Assembly: GCA_022394755.1 (NCBI GenBank)
Contig: JAGFCA010000015.1
Span: 62,001 to 126,000 of the forward strand
DNA: 64,000 nt
Direction: 5' to 3'
Source: Candidatus Poribacteria bacterium
Lineage (GTDB): Bacteria > Poribacteria > WGA-4E > WGA-3G
Shown: positions 8,713 through 16,797 of the stretch, piece by piece
Numbering within the stretch: the stretch's first letter is position 1
Layout: every line of letters begins with the position of its first letter
Translations under genes and position numbers: made by a program
Notes under the pieces: model-generated
What the model saw: only the letters and a program-made list of their open reading frames with translations
The model's database searches: none
Told to the model about the DNA's origin: nothing

Positions 8713-9411
8713 CTATGCAAATTGTTGTGGATCAATACGTATACCGACACCCATGGTTGAAGAAATAGCAACACTTCTAATATACCGTCCTTTAGTAGAA
8801 GATGGTCGTGCCTTTACAATAGTATCCATAACTGTCGTCAAATTATCCTTAATTTGATTTTCTTCAAATGATGTCTTCCCAATAGGAACATGTATGACAC
8901 CTGATAAACGTTCAACACGATATTCAATTTGTCCAGCTTTGATATTCTGTAGAGTATCAGCAATATCCATTGTAACGGTTCCAGCTTTCGGGTTCGGCAT
9001 CAATCCTCTTGGTCCTAAGACTCTACCTAACTTCGGCATAATACTACGCATGAGATCCGGAGTAGCGATTGTCGCATCAAAGTCAAGCCAACCCTCAGTA
9101 ATCTTATCAACGAGGTCGTCAGTTCCGACAAAGTCTGCCCCTGCTTCCTCAGCTTCTTTAGCTTTATCACCTTCAGCAAAAACGACAACACGTACGGATT
9201 TTCCTGTACCGTGAGGTAATGCAACAGTACCGCGAATATTTTGCTCAGCGACCCTCGCATCTATTCCAAGTCTGGATGCTAAATCAACCGTTTCATCAAA
9301 TTTTGCTGTACTTGTCTTTTTCAGGAGTGATACTGCTTCGTCAACACTATATAAGTTTAACCGATCAACGTTTTCCTGAATTTCGTTATATCGTTTTCCT
9401 CTTTTCGCCAT
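8713..9411 (-). CDS. rplA: 50S ribosomal protein L1
   Basis: Forms the mobile L1 stalk near the ribosomal E site. The protein has the normal length of 232 residues and typical motifs: [16 protein letters not shown] near residue 37, [21 protein letters not shown], and the conserved [20 protein letters not shown] loop around residue 125-144. A GGAGTAAAAA ribosome site precedes the ATG at 9411. It lies 71 bp after rplK, in the classical rplK-rplA order. Confidence 0.98.
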   Translation of the reverse strand: MAKRGKRYNEIQENVDRLNLYSVDEAVSLLKKTSTAKFDETVDLASRLGIDARVAEQNIRGTVALPHGTGKSVRVVVFAEGDKAKEAEEAGADFVGTDDLVDKITEGWLDFDATIATPDLMRSIMPKLGRVLGPRGLMPNPKAGTVTMDIADTLQNIKAGQIEYRVERLSGVIHVPIGKTSFEENQIKDNLTTVMDTIVKARPSSTKGRYIRSVAISSTMGVGIRIDPQQFA

Positions 9412-9482
9412 TTTTTACTCCAAGTTCATTTAACCTATTCAAATATATTATACCATATTTATTCAAAAGATTAACCGATTAT

Positions 9483-9905
9483 TTAGTTTATATTCAAACC
9501 CATGCTTCTTGCGGTACCTTCAACCATACGGATTGCTGCTTCAATATCATTTGTATTGAGATCAGGTAATTTTGTTTGAGCAATCTCTCGTATCTGATCA
9601 CTACTAACAGTTGCAACTTTATTTCGGTTTGGTTCTCCCGATCCTTTAGCAATTTTTGCTGCCGATTTAAGTAGAACTGCAGCAGGTGGAGATTTAACTA
9701 TAAATGAAAATGATCTATCGCTATAGCATGTTATGATCGTAGTTACAACCATTCCTGTTTGTTGCTGCGTTTGTGCATTGAAAGTTTTAATAAATTCCTG
9801 CAGGTTAATTGCATAAGGTGCTAAACTTGGACCGACAGGGGGTTGTGGTGTTGCCTGACCGGATACCAACTGAAGTTTGACTTCACCTGCTACTTTTTTT
9901 GCCAT
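9483..9905 (-). CDS. rplK: 50S ribosomal protein L11
   Basis: Binds the GTPase-associated region of 23S rRNA together with L10. The 140-residue protein begins [13 protein letters not shown] with the conserved proline-rich turn [11 protein letters not shown] (residues 19-29), and shows [16 protein letters not shown] in its middle; the C-terminal RNA-binding domain ends [13 protein letters not shown]. Length and order (nusG - rplK - rplA) are typical. Confidence 0.98.
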   Translation of the reverse strand: MAKKVAGEVKLQLVSGQATPQPPVGPSLAPYAINLQEFIKTFNAQTQQQTGMVVTTIITCYSDRSFSFIVKSPPAAVLLKSAAKIAKGSGEPNRNKVATVSSDQIREIAQTKLPDLNTNDIEAAIRMVEGTARSMGLNIN

Positions 9906-9936
9906 TGTCTTACTACTCCGTTACTTCCAAATAAAA

Positions 9937-10509
9937 TTATAGTCTTTCAACGCCTAAGAACCCTAATTCAAGAGGGGTTGAACGATTAAAGATAGAAATA
10001 GAAAGGCTGAGTCGTTGCCTTTGCATATCAATTCCGAGGATCTCAGCAGTAAAACTGCTGAACGGTCCTTCAATAACACGTACTCTATCACCGACAGAGT
10101 AGGTAATTTCAGGTATAGGTGCTTCTTGTTCAACTGTTGAACTATGAAGCATCCGTTCTATATCTTCACCTGTCAACGGTGTTGGATAGGCATTTCCTAA
10201 AAAGTTCATTACACCAGGTGTTTCTTGTATAAATGCCCAACTCCTCTGTCCAATTCCATTATCAACGTGAGGACCGATTTCATGTAAACAGTTTACAAGA
10301 ACATAACCAGGATAAGTTGGAGATGTCCTTTCCTTACGTTTACCATCTTCATTCTTCACAGTGGTAGACATAGGAACGTTGATCTGGAGAATCTCTTCTC
10401 GAAGTTCTTTATCGGAATCTGAATCCGATGCAAGGCGTCTCTCTAAATTAAACTGTATTTTCTTCTCATGTCCAGTATACACCTGAACAATATACCAGAA
10501 ACCGTTCAT
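9937..10509 (-). CDS. nusG: Transcription termination/antitermination factor NusG
   Basis: Binds RNA polymerase through its N-terminal NGN domain and couples it to ribosomal protein S10 or Rho through its C-terminal KOW domain. The NGN start WYIVQVYTGHEKKIQFNLERR and the TYPGYVLVN motif are clear, as is the KOW core GDRVRVIEGPFSSFTAEI around residues 142-159. The NGN domain carries a modest insertion, seen as an extended acidic/serine stretch (SDSDSDKELREE) near residue 28. It lies between secE and rplK as in most bacteria. Confidence 0.97.
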   Translation of the reverse strand: MNGFWYIVQVYTGHEKKIQFNLERRLASDSDSDKELREEILQINVPMSTTVKNEDGKRKERTSPTYPGYVLVNCLHEIGPHVDNGIGQRSWAFIQETPGVMNFLGNAYPTPLTGEDIERMLHSSTVEQEAPIPEITYSVGDRVRVIEGPFSSFTAEILGIDMQRQRLSLSISIFNRSTPLELGFLGVERL

Positions 10510-10606
10510 AGATTACTCTCGCTGTGTTAAGACAGGGTTAATTCGTTAATAGAATTTAGTACGCTCAATTATTTTTCAATGGAATTGTTAGAATATCTAT
10601 ACTTGC

Positions 10607-10987
10607 TCAGCCCTTGATAAGGAATAACTGCCGCAAGAAAGACATTCCCCAACCTGAAAGAGGTTCATTTAAATTAAGGGCATAGGTCGTAATGAGTACA
10701 ACCACTAATGGAATACAAGCAATAGCAGTAAAATGTATACGCCGGTTTTCCATTCCTTTGCCAAGGAAAAACACCCCGAGAGGAATTATGACCAATATAA
10801 TATTGGCAGGCCATTTCCATACCGGTTCAGCAGAACTACCATCAACTAACCAAATAAAAAGTCCCAAGAGACCGCTGGCAATCAAGACTACAACCGTACT
10901 ACCGCGTACCTGTTCCCAATCAGGTTTTGACACCTTCTGCCATTCTAATAATATATTCTGTATGTAAAGTTTAAAACGGGCAATCAT
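10607..10987 (-). CDS. secE: Preprotein translocase subunit SecE with C-terminal membrane extension
   Basis: SecE clamps SecY in the translocon. The canonical core is EWQKVSKPDWEQVRGSTVVV, followed by a membrane helix (about residues 33-51). Here the core is at the N-terminus and is followed by two further membrane segments (about 62-80 and 87-107), giving 126 residues. In Escherichia coli the two extra helices precede the core instead. The longer open frame reaches back into the tRNA-Trp gene, so I chose the internal ATG at 10987, 12 bp after the tRNA 3' end. Position before nusG supports the call. Confidence 0.9.
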   Translation of the reverse strand: MIARFKLYIQNILLEWQKVSKPDWEQVRGSTVVVLIASGLLGLFIWLVDGSSAEPVWKWPANIILVIIPLGVFFLGKGMENRRIHFTAIACIPLVVVLITTYALNLNEPLSGWGMSFLRQLFLIKG

Positions 10988-10999
10988 AAATTTTAAAGG

Positions 11000-11073
11000 C
11001 AGGCCAGGAGGGATTCGAACCCCCAACATCCGGTTTTGGAGACCGGCGCTCTACCAGTTCGAGCTACTGGCCT
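11000..11073 (-). tRNA. trnW: tRNA-Trp (anticodon CCA)
   Basis: The cloverleaf folds cleanly: acceptor AGGCCAG/CTGGCCT, anticodon stem CCGGT/ACCGG with loop CTCCAAA, and TPsiC arm with GGTTCGAATCC. The discriminator is G, as expected for tRNA-Trp. CCA is not encoded. It lies between rpmG and secE. Confidence 0.96.
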
Positions 11074-11085
11074 ACGGATTATACT

Positions 11086-11238
11086 CTACCGATTCTCCTT
11101 ATGGAGTGTGTGTTTACGGCAGAAACGACAATATTTCTTACGCTCATACCGATCTTGTTGTGTTCGTCTATTGCGTGTGGTAACGTAATTTCTTTGTTTA
11201 CATTCATCGCATGCTAAGGTAACAATATCTCTTGGCAT
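11086..11238 (-). CDS. rpmG: 50S ribosomal protein L33
   Basis: This 50-residue ribosomal protein is encoded between two tRNA genes and is easy to overlook because of its size. Translation begins [20 protein letters not shown] and ends [17 protein letters not shown]. The two CxxC pairs (C10/C13 and C37/C40) mark the zinc-binding (C+) form of L33. A GAGGTG ribosome site precedes the ATG. The rpmG - tRNA-Trp - secE - nusG order is widespread in bacteria. Confidence 0.96.
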   Translation of the reverse strand: MPRDIVTLACDECKQRNYVTTRNRRTQQDRYERKKYCRFCRKHTLHKENR

Positions 11239-11260
11239 TTCACACCTCGTATTTTACTGG

Positions 11261-11333
<73 letters not shown>

Positions 11334-11351
11334 AATGATTTGTGCTTCACA

Positions 11352-11424
11352 AGCGGGAGACGGGATTCGAACCCGCGACACATGGCTTGGAAGGCCAATG
11401 CTCTACCAGTTGAGCTACTCCCGC
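11352..11424 (-). tRNA. trnG: tRNA-Gly (anticodon TCC)
   Basis: Acceptor GCGGGAG/CTCCCGC, anticodon loop CTTCCAA, and TPsiC sequence GGTTCGAATCC. Discriminator T; CCA is not encoded. It lies between tRNA-Tyr and the downstream tRNA-Thr, the same order as in the E. coli thrU-tyrU-glyT-thrT cluster. Confidence 0.96.
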
Positions 11425-11435
11425 ACAATATGAGA

Positions 11436-11517
11436 TGGGGGCGGACGGATTCGAACCGCCGTAGGCGTAGCCAACAGATTTACAGTCTGCCCTTTTTGAC
11501 CGCTCAAGCACACCCCC
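11436..11517 (-). tRNA. trnY: tRNA-Tyr (anticodon GTA)
   Basis: An 82-nt class II tRNA with the long variable arm expected for bacterial tRNA-Tyr. Acceptor GGGGGTG/CGCCCCC with discriminator A, anticodon stem GCAGA/TCTGT with loop CTGTAAA. CCA is not encoded. Confidence 0.96.
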
Positions 11518-11523
11518 AATATA

Positions 11524-11595
11524 AGCTGACGAGAGGAATCGAACCTCCAACCTAGTGATTACAAATCACTTGCTCTACCATTGAGCCACGTCAGC
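11524..11595 (-). tRNA. trnT: tRNA-Thr (anticodon TGT)
   Basis: Acceptor GCTGACG/CGTCAGC with discriminator T, anticodon stem AGTGA/TCACT with loop TTTGTAA, and TPsiC sequence GGTTCGATTCC. It is the first gene of the tRNA/rpmG/secE transcript, about 130 bp downstream of a near-consensus promoter. Confidence 0.96.
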
Positions 11596-11718
11596 ATTCT
11601 AATGTAACCGGCGTATTTTCTCTGAATCTATACTCCTCAAAATGACTCGTATGGGGAAACAATTAGTAAAGAATACTTAGATTAACTTGTGTTTTACATC
11701 CCTTAAGACAAAAATACA

Positions 11719-11754
11719 CCCTTAAAGTATACTTAATCTTTAAGGGCTTGTCAA
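11719..11754 (-). promoter_or_regulatory. Sigma70-type promoter of the tRNA-rpmG-secE-nusG-rpl operon, embedded in an inverted repeat
   Basis: On the minus strand TTGACA (11749-11754), 17 bp and TATACT (11726-11731) give a near-consensus promoter. The -10 overlaps one arm of a perfect 9-bp inverted repeat, CCCTTAAAG (11719-11727) with CTTTAAGGG (11738-11746). The repeat lies just after the rpoZ stop and is followed by a T-rich tract, so it could also act as the rpoZ terminator. Confidence 0.75.
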
Positions 11755-11772
11755 GTAAATCTATGTCTATGT

Positions 11773-12153
11773 TTACCCTTCGTCCTCAATATCCGGTTCA
11801 CTCACTTCGACAGTCTCAGATTCGGTTTCCTCCTCATCTTCACTGGCTTCTGGCGCATTCTCTCCGTAGAGTTCTTCAAAATGCTCGTCAGCATCAACAG
11901 CATCAAATCCAGAGGATTCTGATGCAAATATGGATGGAGTGTCGGATTCTATCGGCTTGGGATCAACTTTTTTGTATACCAATTCACCAGCGGCTAATTC
12001 TTCCGTGGCAATTGAAACAGGCATCTTCTTCTTAGACAAACCTGCTCCTAAAAGTTCATCGTTGAGCGCACGAGCCCTTTTCGCAATAATATTAACAGCA
12101 AGGTATTTATTTTCAACCTGCTCATCTAACTCTTCAAGATAAACAATTGGCAT
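11773..12153 (-). CDS. rpoZ: RNA polymerase omega subunit, with acidic C-terminal tail
   Basis: Small RNA polymerase subunit that helps assemble and stabilise beta-prime. The conserved core is NKYLAVNIIAKRARALND (residues 15-32), followed by an ELAAGELVYKK segment. From about residue 72 the protein continues into a strongly acidic, low-complexity tail (EASEDEEETESETVEVSEPD), making it longer than the usual 70-90 residues. It is divergent from mqnC. The promoter TTGACT-17-TATAAT lies 38-66 bp upstream. The rpoB and rpoC genes are not in the window. Confidence 0.85.
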   Translation of the reverse strand: MPIVYLEELDEQVENKYLAVNIIAKRARALNDELLGAGLSKKKMPVSIATEELAAGELVYKKVDPKPIESDTPSIFASESSGFDAVDADEHFEELYGENAPEASEDEEETESETVEVSEPDIEDEG

Positions 12154-12190
12154 TGATTTTCTCCATTTTGTAAAGACTCGTTATACTCTA

Positions 12191-12256
12191 ATTATATTCT
12201 TTAACCACATTGAAGTCAAATTTATTTTGACTTCTTACTGGGTAAGATGGTAAAAT
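12191..12256. promoter_or_regulatory. Divergent promoters for rpoZ and mqnC sharing a palindrome
   Basis: The 9-bp inverted repeat GAAGTCAAA (12212-12220) / TTTGACTTC (12226-12234) contains the -35 box of each promoter. For rpoZ (minus): TTGACT 12214-12219, 17 bp, TATAAT 12191-12196. For mqnC (plus): TTGACT 12227-12232, 18 bp, TAAAAT 12251-12256. The two polymerases would compete for overlapping sites. Confidence 0.65.
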
Positions 12257-12300
12257 TCTAATGGATTAAAGTTATACTCTGAATTACTAAGGAATAATAA

Positions 12301-13368
12301 ATGGATAACACTGTCGAACACATTATAAATAAAGCCCTTGATGGTGGTCGTTTGAATTTTGATGACGCACATACACTTTTTAAAAGTTATGACCTACTCC
12401 CGTTAGGACAGGCAGCTGATGTCATTCGGCAGCGGAAACACCCTGAAGGAAATATAACATACATTGTCGATCGAAATATAAACTACACCAACTGGTGTTA
12501 TGTTGATTGTGATTTTTGCGCATTTTACCGCCACCGAAAAGATCCAGATGCATATGTCATGGAACGAGACGAACTTGGACAGAAAATACAAGAAACTATA
12601 GATTTAGGTGGTGAACTCATACTTATGCAGGGCGGCTTGCACCCAAAACTCAAATTGGATTGGTATGAAGATTTACTTAGATGGATTAAGTCTAACTATA
12701 AAATTCATGTCCACGGTTTTTCCCCACCCGAATTGGATTGGTTTGCAAAAATTAACCGTATGTCACTAAAAGATATTCTTTCCCGTCTTCGTGATGCAGG
12801 TTTGGATTCAATTCCTGGTGGAGGGGCTGAAATATTAACTGACCATTCAAGAAATATCATTAGTCCAAAAAAATGTACTGCAGATGAATGGCTTGAAGTC
12901 ATGAGACAAGGTCATCTCGTCGGACTAAAATCAAGTGCTACAATGATGTATGGACATGTTGAGAGTTATGCTGAACGAGTTGAACATCTCATGAGACTTC
13001 GCGATCTTCAAGATGAAACAGGTGGGTTTACTGCATTTATTTGCTGGTCATTCCAACCCAGCAATACTGAACTCTCAGATATTCCACCGGCAGGAAGTTT
13101 CGAGTATCTCAAAACATTAGCAATTTCACGTTTAGTGCTTGATAACATTGATAACTTCCAATCCTCGTGGGTTACCCAAGGACCGAAAATAGGACAACTC
13201 TCATTAAAATTTGGTGCTAACGATATGGGCGGAACGATGATTGAAGAGAATGTCGTTAGTAAAGCAGGTACGGTCTATTGTATGCCGATAGAAGAAATTG
13301 AACGTACCATTTCTGAATTAGGTTTTATTCCCAAACGGCGAAATTTCTTCTATGACATCCTAAATTAA
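12301..13368 (+). CDS. mqnC: Cyclic dehypoxanthinyl futalosine synthase (radical SAM)
   Basis: Radical SAM enzyme that cyclises dehypoxanthinyl futalosine in the futalosine route to menaquinone. The Fe-S cluster cysteines are C66, C70 and C73 (CX3CX2C in NWCYVDCDFCAFYR). Other MqnC-like stretches are LDSIPGGGAEIL, the SATMMYGHVES region and QDETGGFTAFICWSFQP. The 355-residue length is normal. MqnE, the related aminofutalosine synthase, was considered, but the middle and C-terminal motifs fit MqnC better. The promoter lies in the shared rpoZ/mqnC region. Its stop codon overlaps the stop of the convergent PpiD-like gene. Confidence 0.93.
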   Translation: MDNTVEHIINKALDGGRLNFDDAHTLFKSYDLLPLGQAADVIRQRKHPEGNITYIVDRNINYTNWCYVDCDFCAFYRHRKDPDAYVMERDELGQKIQETIDLGGELILMQGGLHPKLKLDWYEDLLRWIKSNYKIHVHGFSPPELDWFAKINRMSLKDILSRLRDAGLDSIPGGGAEILTDHSRNIISPKKCTADEWLEVMRQGHLVGLKSSATMMYGHVESYAERVEHLMRLRDLQDETGGFTAFICWSFQPSNTELSDIPPAGSFEYLKTLAISRLVLDNIDNFQSSWVTQGPKIGQLSLKFGANDMGGTMIEENVVSKAGTVYCMPIEEIERTISELGFIPKRRNFFYDILN

Positions 13369-15320
13369 CGATAGTCCTCATGAATCCAAGGTTTTGCTAT
13401 CATTTTCTGACTTGCAAACCAATTATCATAAGCTTGCTGTTTTTTTGTTTGTAAAAGACTCTTTAACCGTTCCTTTTTCTGTGTAGGATCTTTTGCAAAC
13501 AGTTCTATATCTGCTTCTACCCGTTCGGTCAATTCGATAATATAGGATGATGAATCACCAGCCAAAGGTCCTTTTACATCCCCTACACTCATATTAAAAG
13601 CAGCAAACATAACTTCTTTTGAGTTACCCATACCAGAAACATAAGAACTTCCAGGGGTAAGATTAAAGAGGTTACTTTCTTGAACTGTTTTCTGGTCTGA
13701 AGATTCACCCTCTGGAACAGTATATTTTTTAATCAAATCATCTAATGATTCACCATCTGCCTTCTGTTTAACTAATTCCTGTGCAGCTGCCATAGCAAGT
13801 TCTTCTGCTTTAATATCTCGCAGGTCGTCAATTACTTGATTCTTCACATCATCAAAAGAAGGGATTGCTGCGGGTTTCTTCCCAAGTATTTTCGCCACAT
13901 AAAATCCGGTAACATCACCATTGTACTTCTTTGATTCAATTGTATTAATTACACCGACTTCCATATCATAAAGACCCTCAAGTAATCCTTGATTATTCCA
14001 CTTGGAACCAATTATTGGAATACTTACAACATCTTTTTCAAAAAAACCAGTTTCAGATACATTTAGTGAAAGATCTTTATAAGTTTCAAGTCCAATGGCA
14101 GTCTCAAAATCTTCTACTTCAATATCAAACAATAAATCGTCAGCCACTCTTTTGGCTTTATCAACTCCAACGACTTTAACCACCTTTCCACGTATTTCGT
14201 TCTCCACTTCAGGAAAAGGTTTTATACTCCCTTGTAATTTCTCCTCTAATTTGATGATATGGTACCCAAAAGATGTTTCAACCAACCCGCTAACTTCACC
14301 AGGTTGCAGTACATCAAAGCAGGTCTCTTCAAACGGTTTTACCATATCGCCACGAGCGAAATAATCTCCTGGCGGGAGATTAGGATTACCTCCTCGTAAA
14401 GCTCCTCCATTAGCACCAGATGGCCCCTCTGAATGTGTTTTCGCTAAATCCGCGAAAGATGCTCCTGAAGCCAATTCAGCATTGACAGTTTTCAATAACT
14501 CTTCTGCAGCAGTTTTTATTTCTGCTTTTTCTTCATCTGTTGCATCATTAGGCAAGTTTTTCAAGATGTGTCGTGCTTTTACAACCTCTGGCGTGGTAAA
14601 TTCACTCTGATTTTGGGTATAGTAGTTCTCAATATCTGTCTGAGTAACAAATTCTTCTGGATTAACCCGAATAAATTTGACATTAATCTGTTCTTCGTTT
14701 TTATATTTTACTTTGTTTTCTTGGAAATACTGTTCAGCCTCAGCATCATCAACCTTGACATTAGAAGTATAATCACTATGTCGAAATTCGATATATTTGA
14801 CTTTTGCTTTTTCAGATTCAAGACGAAATGCTTGTTCAGCTTCAATATCTGTCACCAATTCAAGCCCTTGTATATTGTCCCTTAGGAGTGTAGAGCTAAG
14901 TTGTTGCCGAATATTTTGCTTATACAATTCTGCAACTCCAAAACCTTCATACTGATTGTATGTTTGAACACGTCCGCTATCACTCCGTATATATCGTTCA
15001 ACTTCGGCATCACTAATCTTAGCACTACCTTCAATTGCACGCCTGACTAAGAAATCAATTATCTCATTTTGTATATTCTTCTCGTCTGGTTCTCCACCAT
15101 ACTGCTGATTTCGCCGTGATTGAAGCTGATCTGAGACCATCTTCTCAAAATTACCACGGGAAACCTCTAAAGATTGTATCTTTAGAACTACTTCTTCCTC
15201 AGTACCATCCCCTTGTCCACCGGAACCACTATAGAGTAAAATAGATCCTACCACGAAGACAATAGCAATGACCCACATAAATATCTGGGCTATGAATTTC
15301 TCCCGAAGAAAGATAATCAT
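13365..15320 (-). CDS. Membrane-anchored PpiD/SurA-like peptidyl-prolyl isomerase
   Basis: Periplasmic foldase for exported and outer-membrane proteins. An N-terminal membrane anchor (residues about 11-31) precedes a SurA_N/PpiD-type chaperone region with RREIDxQ-like text (QNEIIDFLVRRAIEG). A parvulin isomerase domain follows at about 245-365, recognised by KARHILKNLP, SFADLAKTHSEGPSGANGG and SGLVETSFGYHIIKLEE, and there is a long C-terminal chaperone-like region. The 651-residue length matches PpiD (about 620). It is convergent with mqnC with overlapping stops. Gene symbol ppiD is likely but not certain. Confidence 0.88.
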   Translation of the reverse strand: MIIFLREKFIAQIFMWVIAIVFVVGSILLYSGSGGQGDGTEEEVVLKIQSLEVSRGNFEKMVSDQLQSRRNQQYGGEPDEKNIQNEIIDFLVRRAIEGSAKISDAEVERYIRSDSGRVQTYNQYEGFGVAELYKQNIRQQLSSTLLRDNIQGLELVTDIEAEQAFRLESEKAKVKYIEFRHSDYTSNVKVDDAEAEQYFQENKVKYKNEEQINVKFIRVNPEEFVTQTDIENYYTQNQSEFTTPEVVKARHILKNLPNDATDEEKAEIKTAAEELLKTVNAELASGASFADLAKTHSEGPSGANGGALRGGNPNLPPGDYFARGDMVKPFEETCFDVLQPGEVSGLVETSFGYHIIKLEEKLQGSIKPFPEVENEIRGKVVKVVGVDKAKRVADDLLFDIEVEDFETAIGLETYKDLSLNVSETGFFEKDVVSIPIIGSKWNNQGLLEGLYDMEVGVINTIESKKYNGDVTGFYVAKILGKKPAAIPSFDDVKNQVIDDLRDIKAEELAMAAAQELVKQKADGESLDDLIKKYTVPEGESSDQKTVQESNLFNLTPGSSYVSGMGNSKEVMFAAFNMSVGDVKGPLAGDSSSYIIELTERVEADIELFAKDPTQKKERLKSLLQTKKQQAYDNWFASQKMIAKPWIHEDYR

Positions 15321-15410
15321 TTGTTGTTTATTCTCCTATATTTGTAATGATGCTAATATTTAATGATACTCTATCACTCAATAGATTTCAATTAATTTTT
15401 CTTTTAACAC

Positions 15411-15439
15411 TTGCATTTAGTTTTGATTTAACATATAAT
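15411..15439 (+). promoter_or_regulatory. Promoter of the OGG1-like gene
   Basis: TTGCAT (15411-15416), 17 bp and TATAAT (15434-15439). The predicted transcript start, about 7 bp further on, would fall only around 8 nt before the ATG at 15454, and no Shine-Dalgarno sequence is present, so the mRNA may be close to leaderless. Confidence 0.6.
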
Positions 15440-15453
15440 TTGCATCAGTACCA

Positions 15454-16359
15454 ATGGTTATAGATAATATCAGTGATTTTTGTTTAAAATACACATTAGA
15501 ATCTGGACAATCATTTAGATGGAGTCGGATTGATGATTCTTACTACGGTGTTGTCAATGGTAAAATACTCAGACTCCAACAAAAAACCACAAGTGCTTTA
15601 ATAATTGAGAGTTCTTGTATTGAAGATGAACGAGTCTTCACAGAGTTCCTCTTTCATTATTTAGACTTGAATCGGGATTTGGCATCAATATTAAATGCTG
15701 TACGTGTAGATGGCTATATTGCAAAGGCAATTGAACATTTCTGGGGAATGCGCGTCCTGAATCAGGAATTATGGGAAACAATAGCATCCTTTATTCTTTC
15801 TCAAAACAATAATATCAAACGTATTCGAAATCTCATTCGTACACTCGCTGAAAAATTCGGAGAAAAAATAGAATTTAACGGTTATATAGATTATACATTT
15901 CCTACACCAAAGGCACTTGCAGAAGCAGGAATTGAGGAAATATTTTCTTGTGGAACAGGGTACCGAGCAAGATATTTATGGGGTGCAGCAGCAAAGATTA
16001 CCAAGAAAGAACTCTTACTTGATAAATTAAAAAGATTAACCTATACTGAAGCAAAAAAAGAATTGATGAATCTTGAGGGAGTAGGGGAGAAAGTCGCCGA
16101 TTGCATTTGTCTGTTTTCACTCGGACATCTTGAAGCATTGCCAATTGATGTATGGATAAAACGAATTTTTGAACGGATATATTTACAGAAAAAAACAAGT
16201 GTGACTGAAATTCGTCAATTTGCATATGACTATTTTGGTGAATACATCGGTTATGCACAGCAATATCTGTTTCATTATGCACAAAATAATGATAATTGGG
16301 CTGCCCCTGAAAAGTTGGCATTAAAAGATATAAATATTGTGAATTATGATAAGATGTAG
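15454..16359 (+). CDS. ogg: 8-oxoguanine DNA glycosylase, OGG1 type
   Basis: Removes oxidised guanine from DNA and nicks the backbone by beta-elimination. An OGG_N domain (residues 5-95; LESGQSFRW matches the LxxGQxFRW signature) is followed by a helix-hairpin-helix GPD domain. Catalytic Lys213 lies in GVGEKVADC and catalytic Asp232 in LPIDVW. The 301-residue length suits the bacterial two-domain OGG1. Homology begins right at the N-terminus, so the start at 15454 is needed despite the missing ribosome site. It may be cotranscribed with the coiled-coil gene 24 bp downstream. Confidence 0.93.
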   Translation: MVIDNISDFCLKYTLESGQSFRWSRIDDSYYGVVNGKILRLQQKTTSALIIESSCIEDERVFTEFLFHYLDLNRDLASILNAVRVDGYIAKAIEHFWGMRVLNQELWETIASFILSQNNNIKRIRNLIRTLAEKFGEKIEFNGYIDYTFPTPKALAEAGIEEIFSCGTGYRARYLWGAAAKITKKELLLDKLKRLTYTEAKKELMNLEGVGEKVADCICLFSLGHLEALPIDVWIKRIFERIYLQKKTSVTEIRQFAYDYFGEYIGYAQQYLFHYAQNNDNWAAPEKLALKDINIVNYDKM

Positions 16360-16383
16360 TACATATTATATTAGGAGAGATTA

Positions 16384-16746
16384 ATGTCTGAAATAAGCAA
16401 TAAGAATGTCGTTTCAATCTTGGAAGAACATGTTGAACATGCTATCTCAACTGTCAAGACCTTAAGAGACCAGAAACTTGAACTTGAGGCAGAAATTGCC
16501 CGTCTTAGCAGCGATCTAATGCAACGGGATGCCAAAATACAAGAATTGGAATCAGAAATTTCTGAATTAAAAGAAACATCCGAATTAGCTCGACAAGCAA
16601 GCGAAGATGAAAGAGCTGGAATTCGCGCACAACTTGAAGGACTCATGCAGGGTCTGGCTGAACCCGATGGAAATGAAGTTGACGTTGTGGAAGAATCAGA
16701 AAATTCTGAAAACGAAGTTACGTTTTCTCGAAAAAATGATGTATAA
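16384..16746 (+). CDS. Coiled-coil protein, ZapB-like
   Basis: A 120-residue protein whose residues about 12-85 form an uninterrupted heptad-type coiled coil (LEEHVEHAISTVKTLRDQKL, LEAEIARLSSDLMQRD), followed by an acidic, asparagine-rich tail. The pattern and length recall the cell-division factor ZapB or other short coiled-coil proteins; coiled coils match promiscuously, so the function is not secure. A TAGGAGAG ribosome site precedes the ATG. It lies 24 bp after the glycosylase gene. Confidence 0.7.
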   Translation: MSEISNKNVVSILEEHVEHAISTVKTLRDQKLELEAEIARLSSDLMQRDAKIQELESEISELKETSELARQASEDERAGIRAQLEGLMQGLAEPDGNEVDVVEESENSENEVTFSRKNDV

Positions 16747-16797
16747 CAGCTCTATATTTAAAGTTTGCAGCTCTATATTAAAGTGATGTGGTAATCG

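Noticed and set aside
10988..11029. N-terminal extension of SecE (MLGVRIPPGL...)
   Set aside because: It is the translated 3' part of tRNA-Trp; the ATG at 10987 is the sensible start.
11340..11555. Open frames across the tRNA cluster on both strands
   Set aside because: They translate tRNA genes; the tRNA folds explain the sequence fully.
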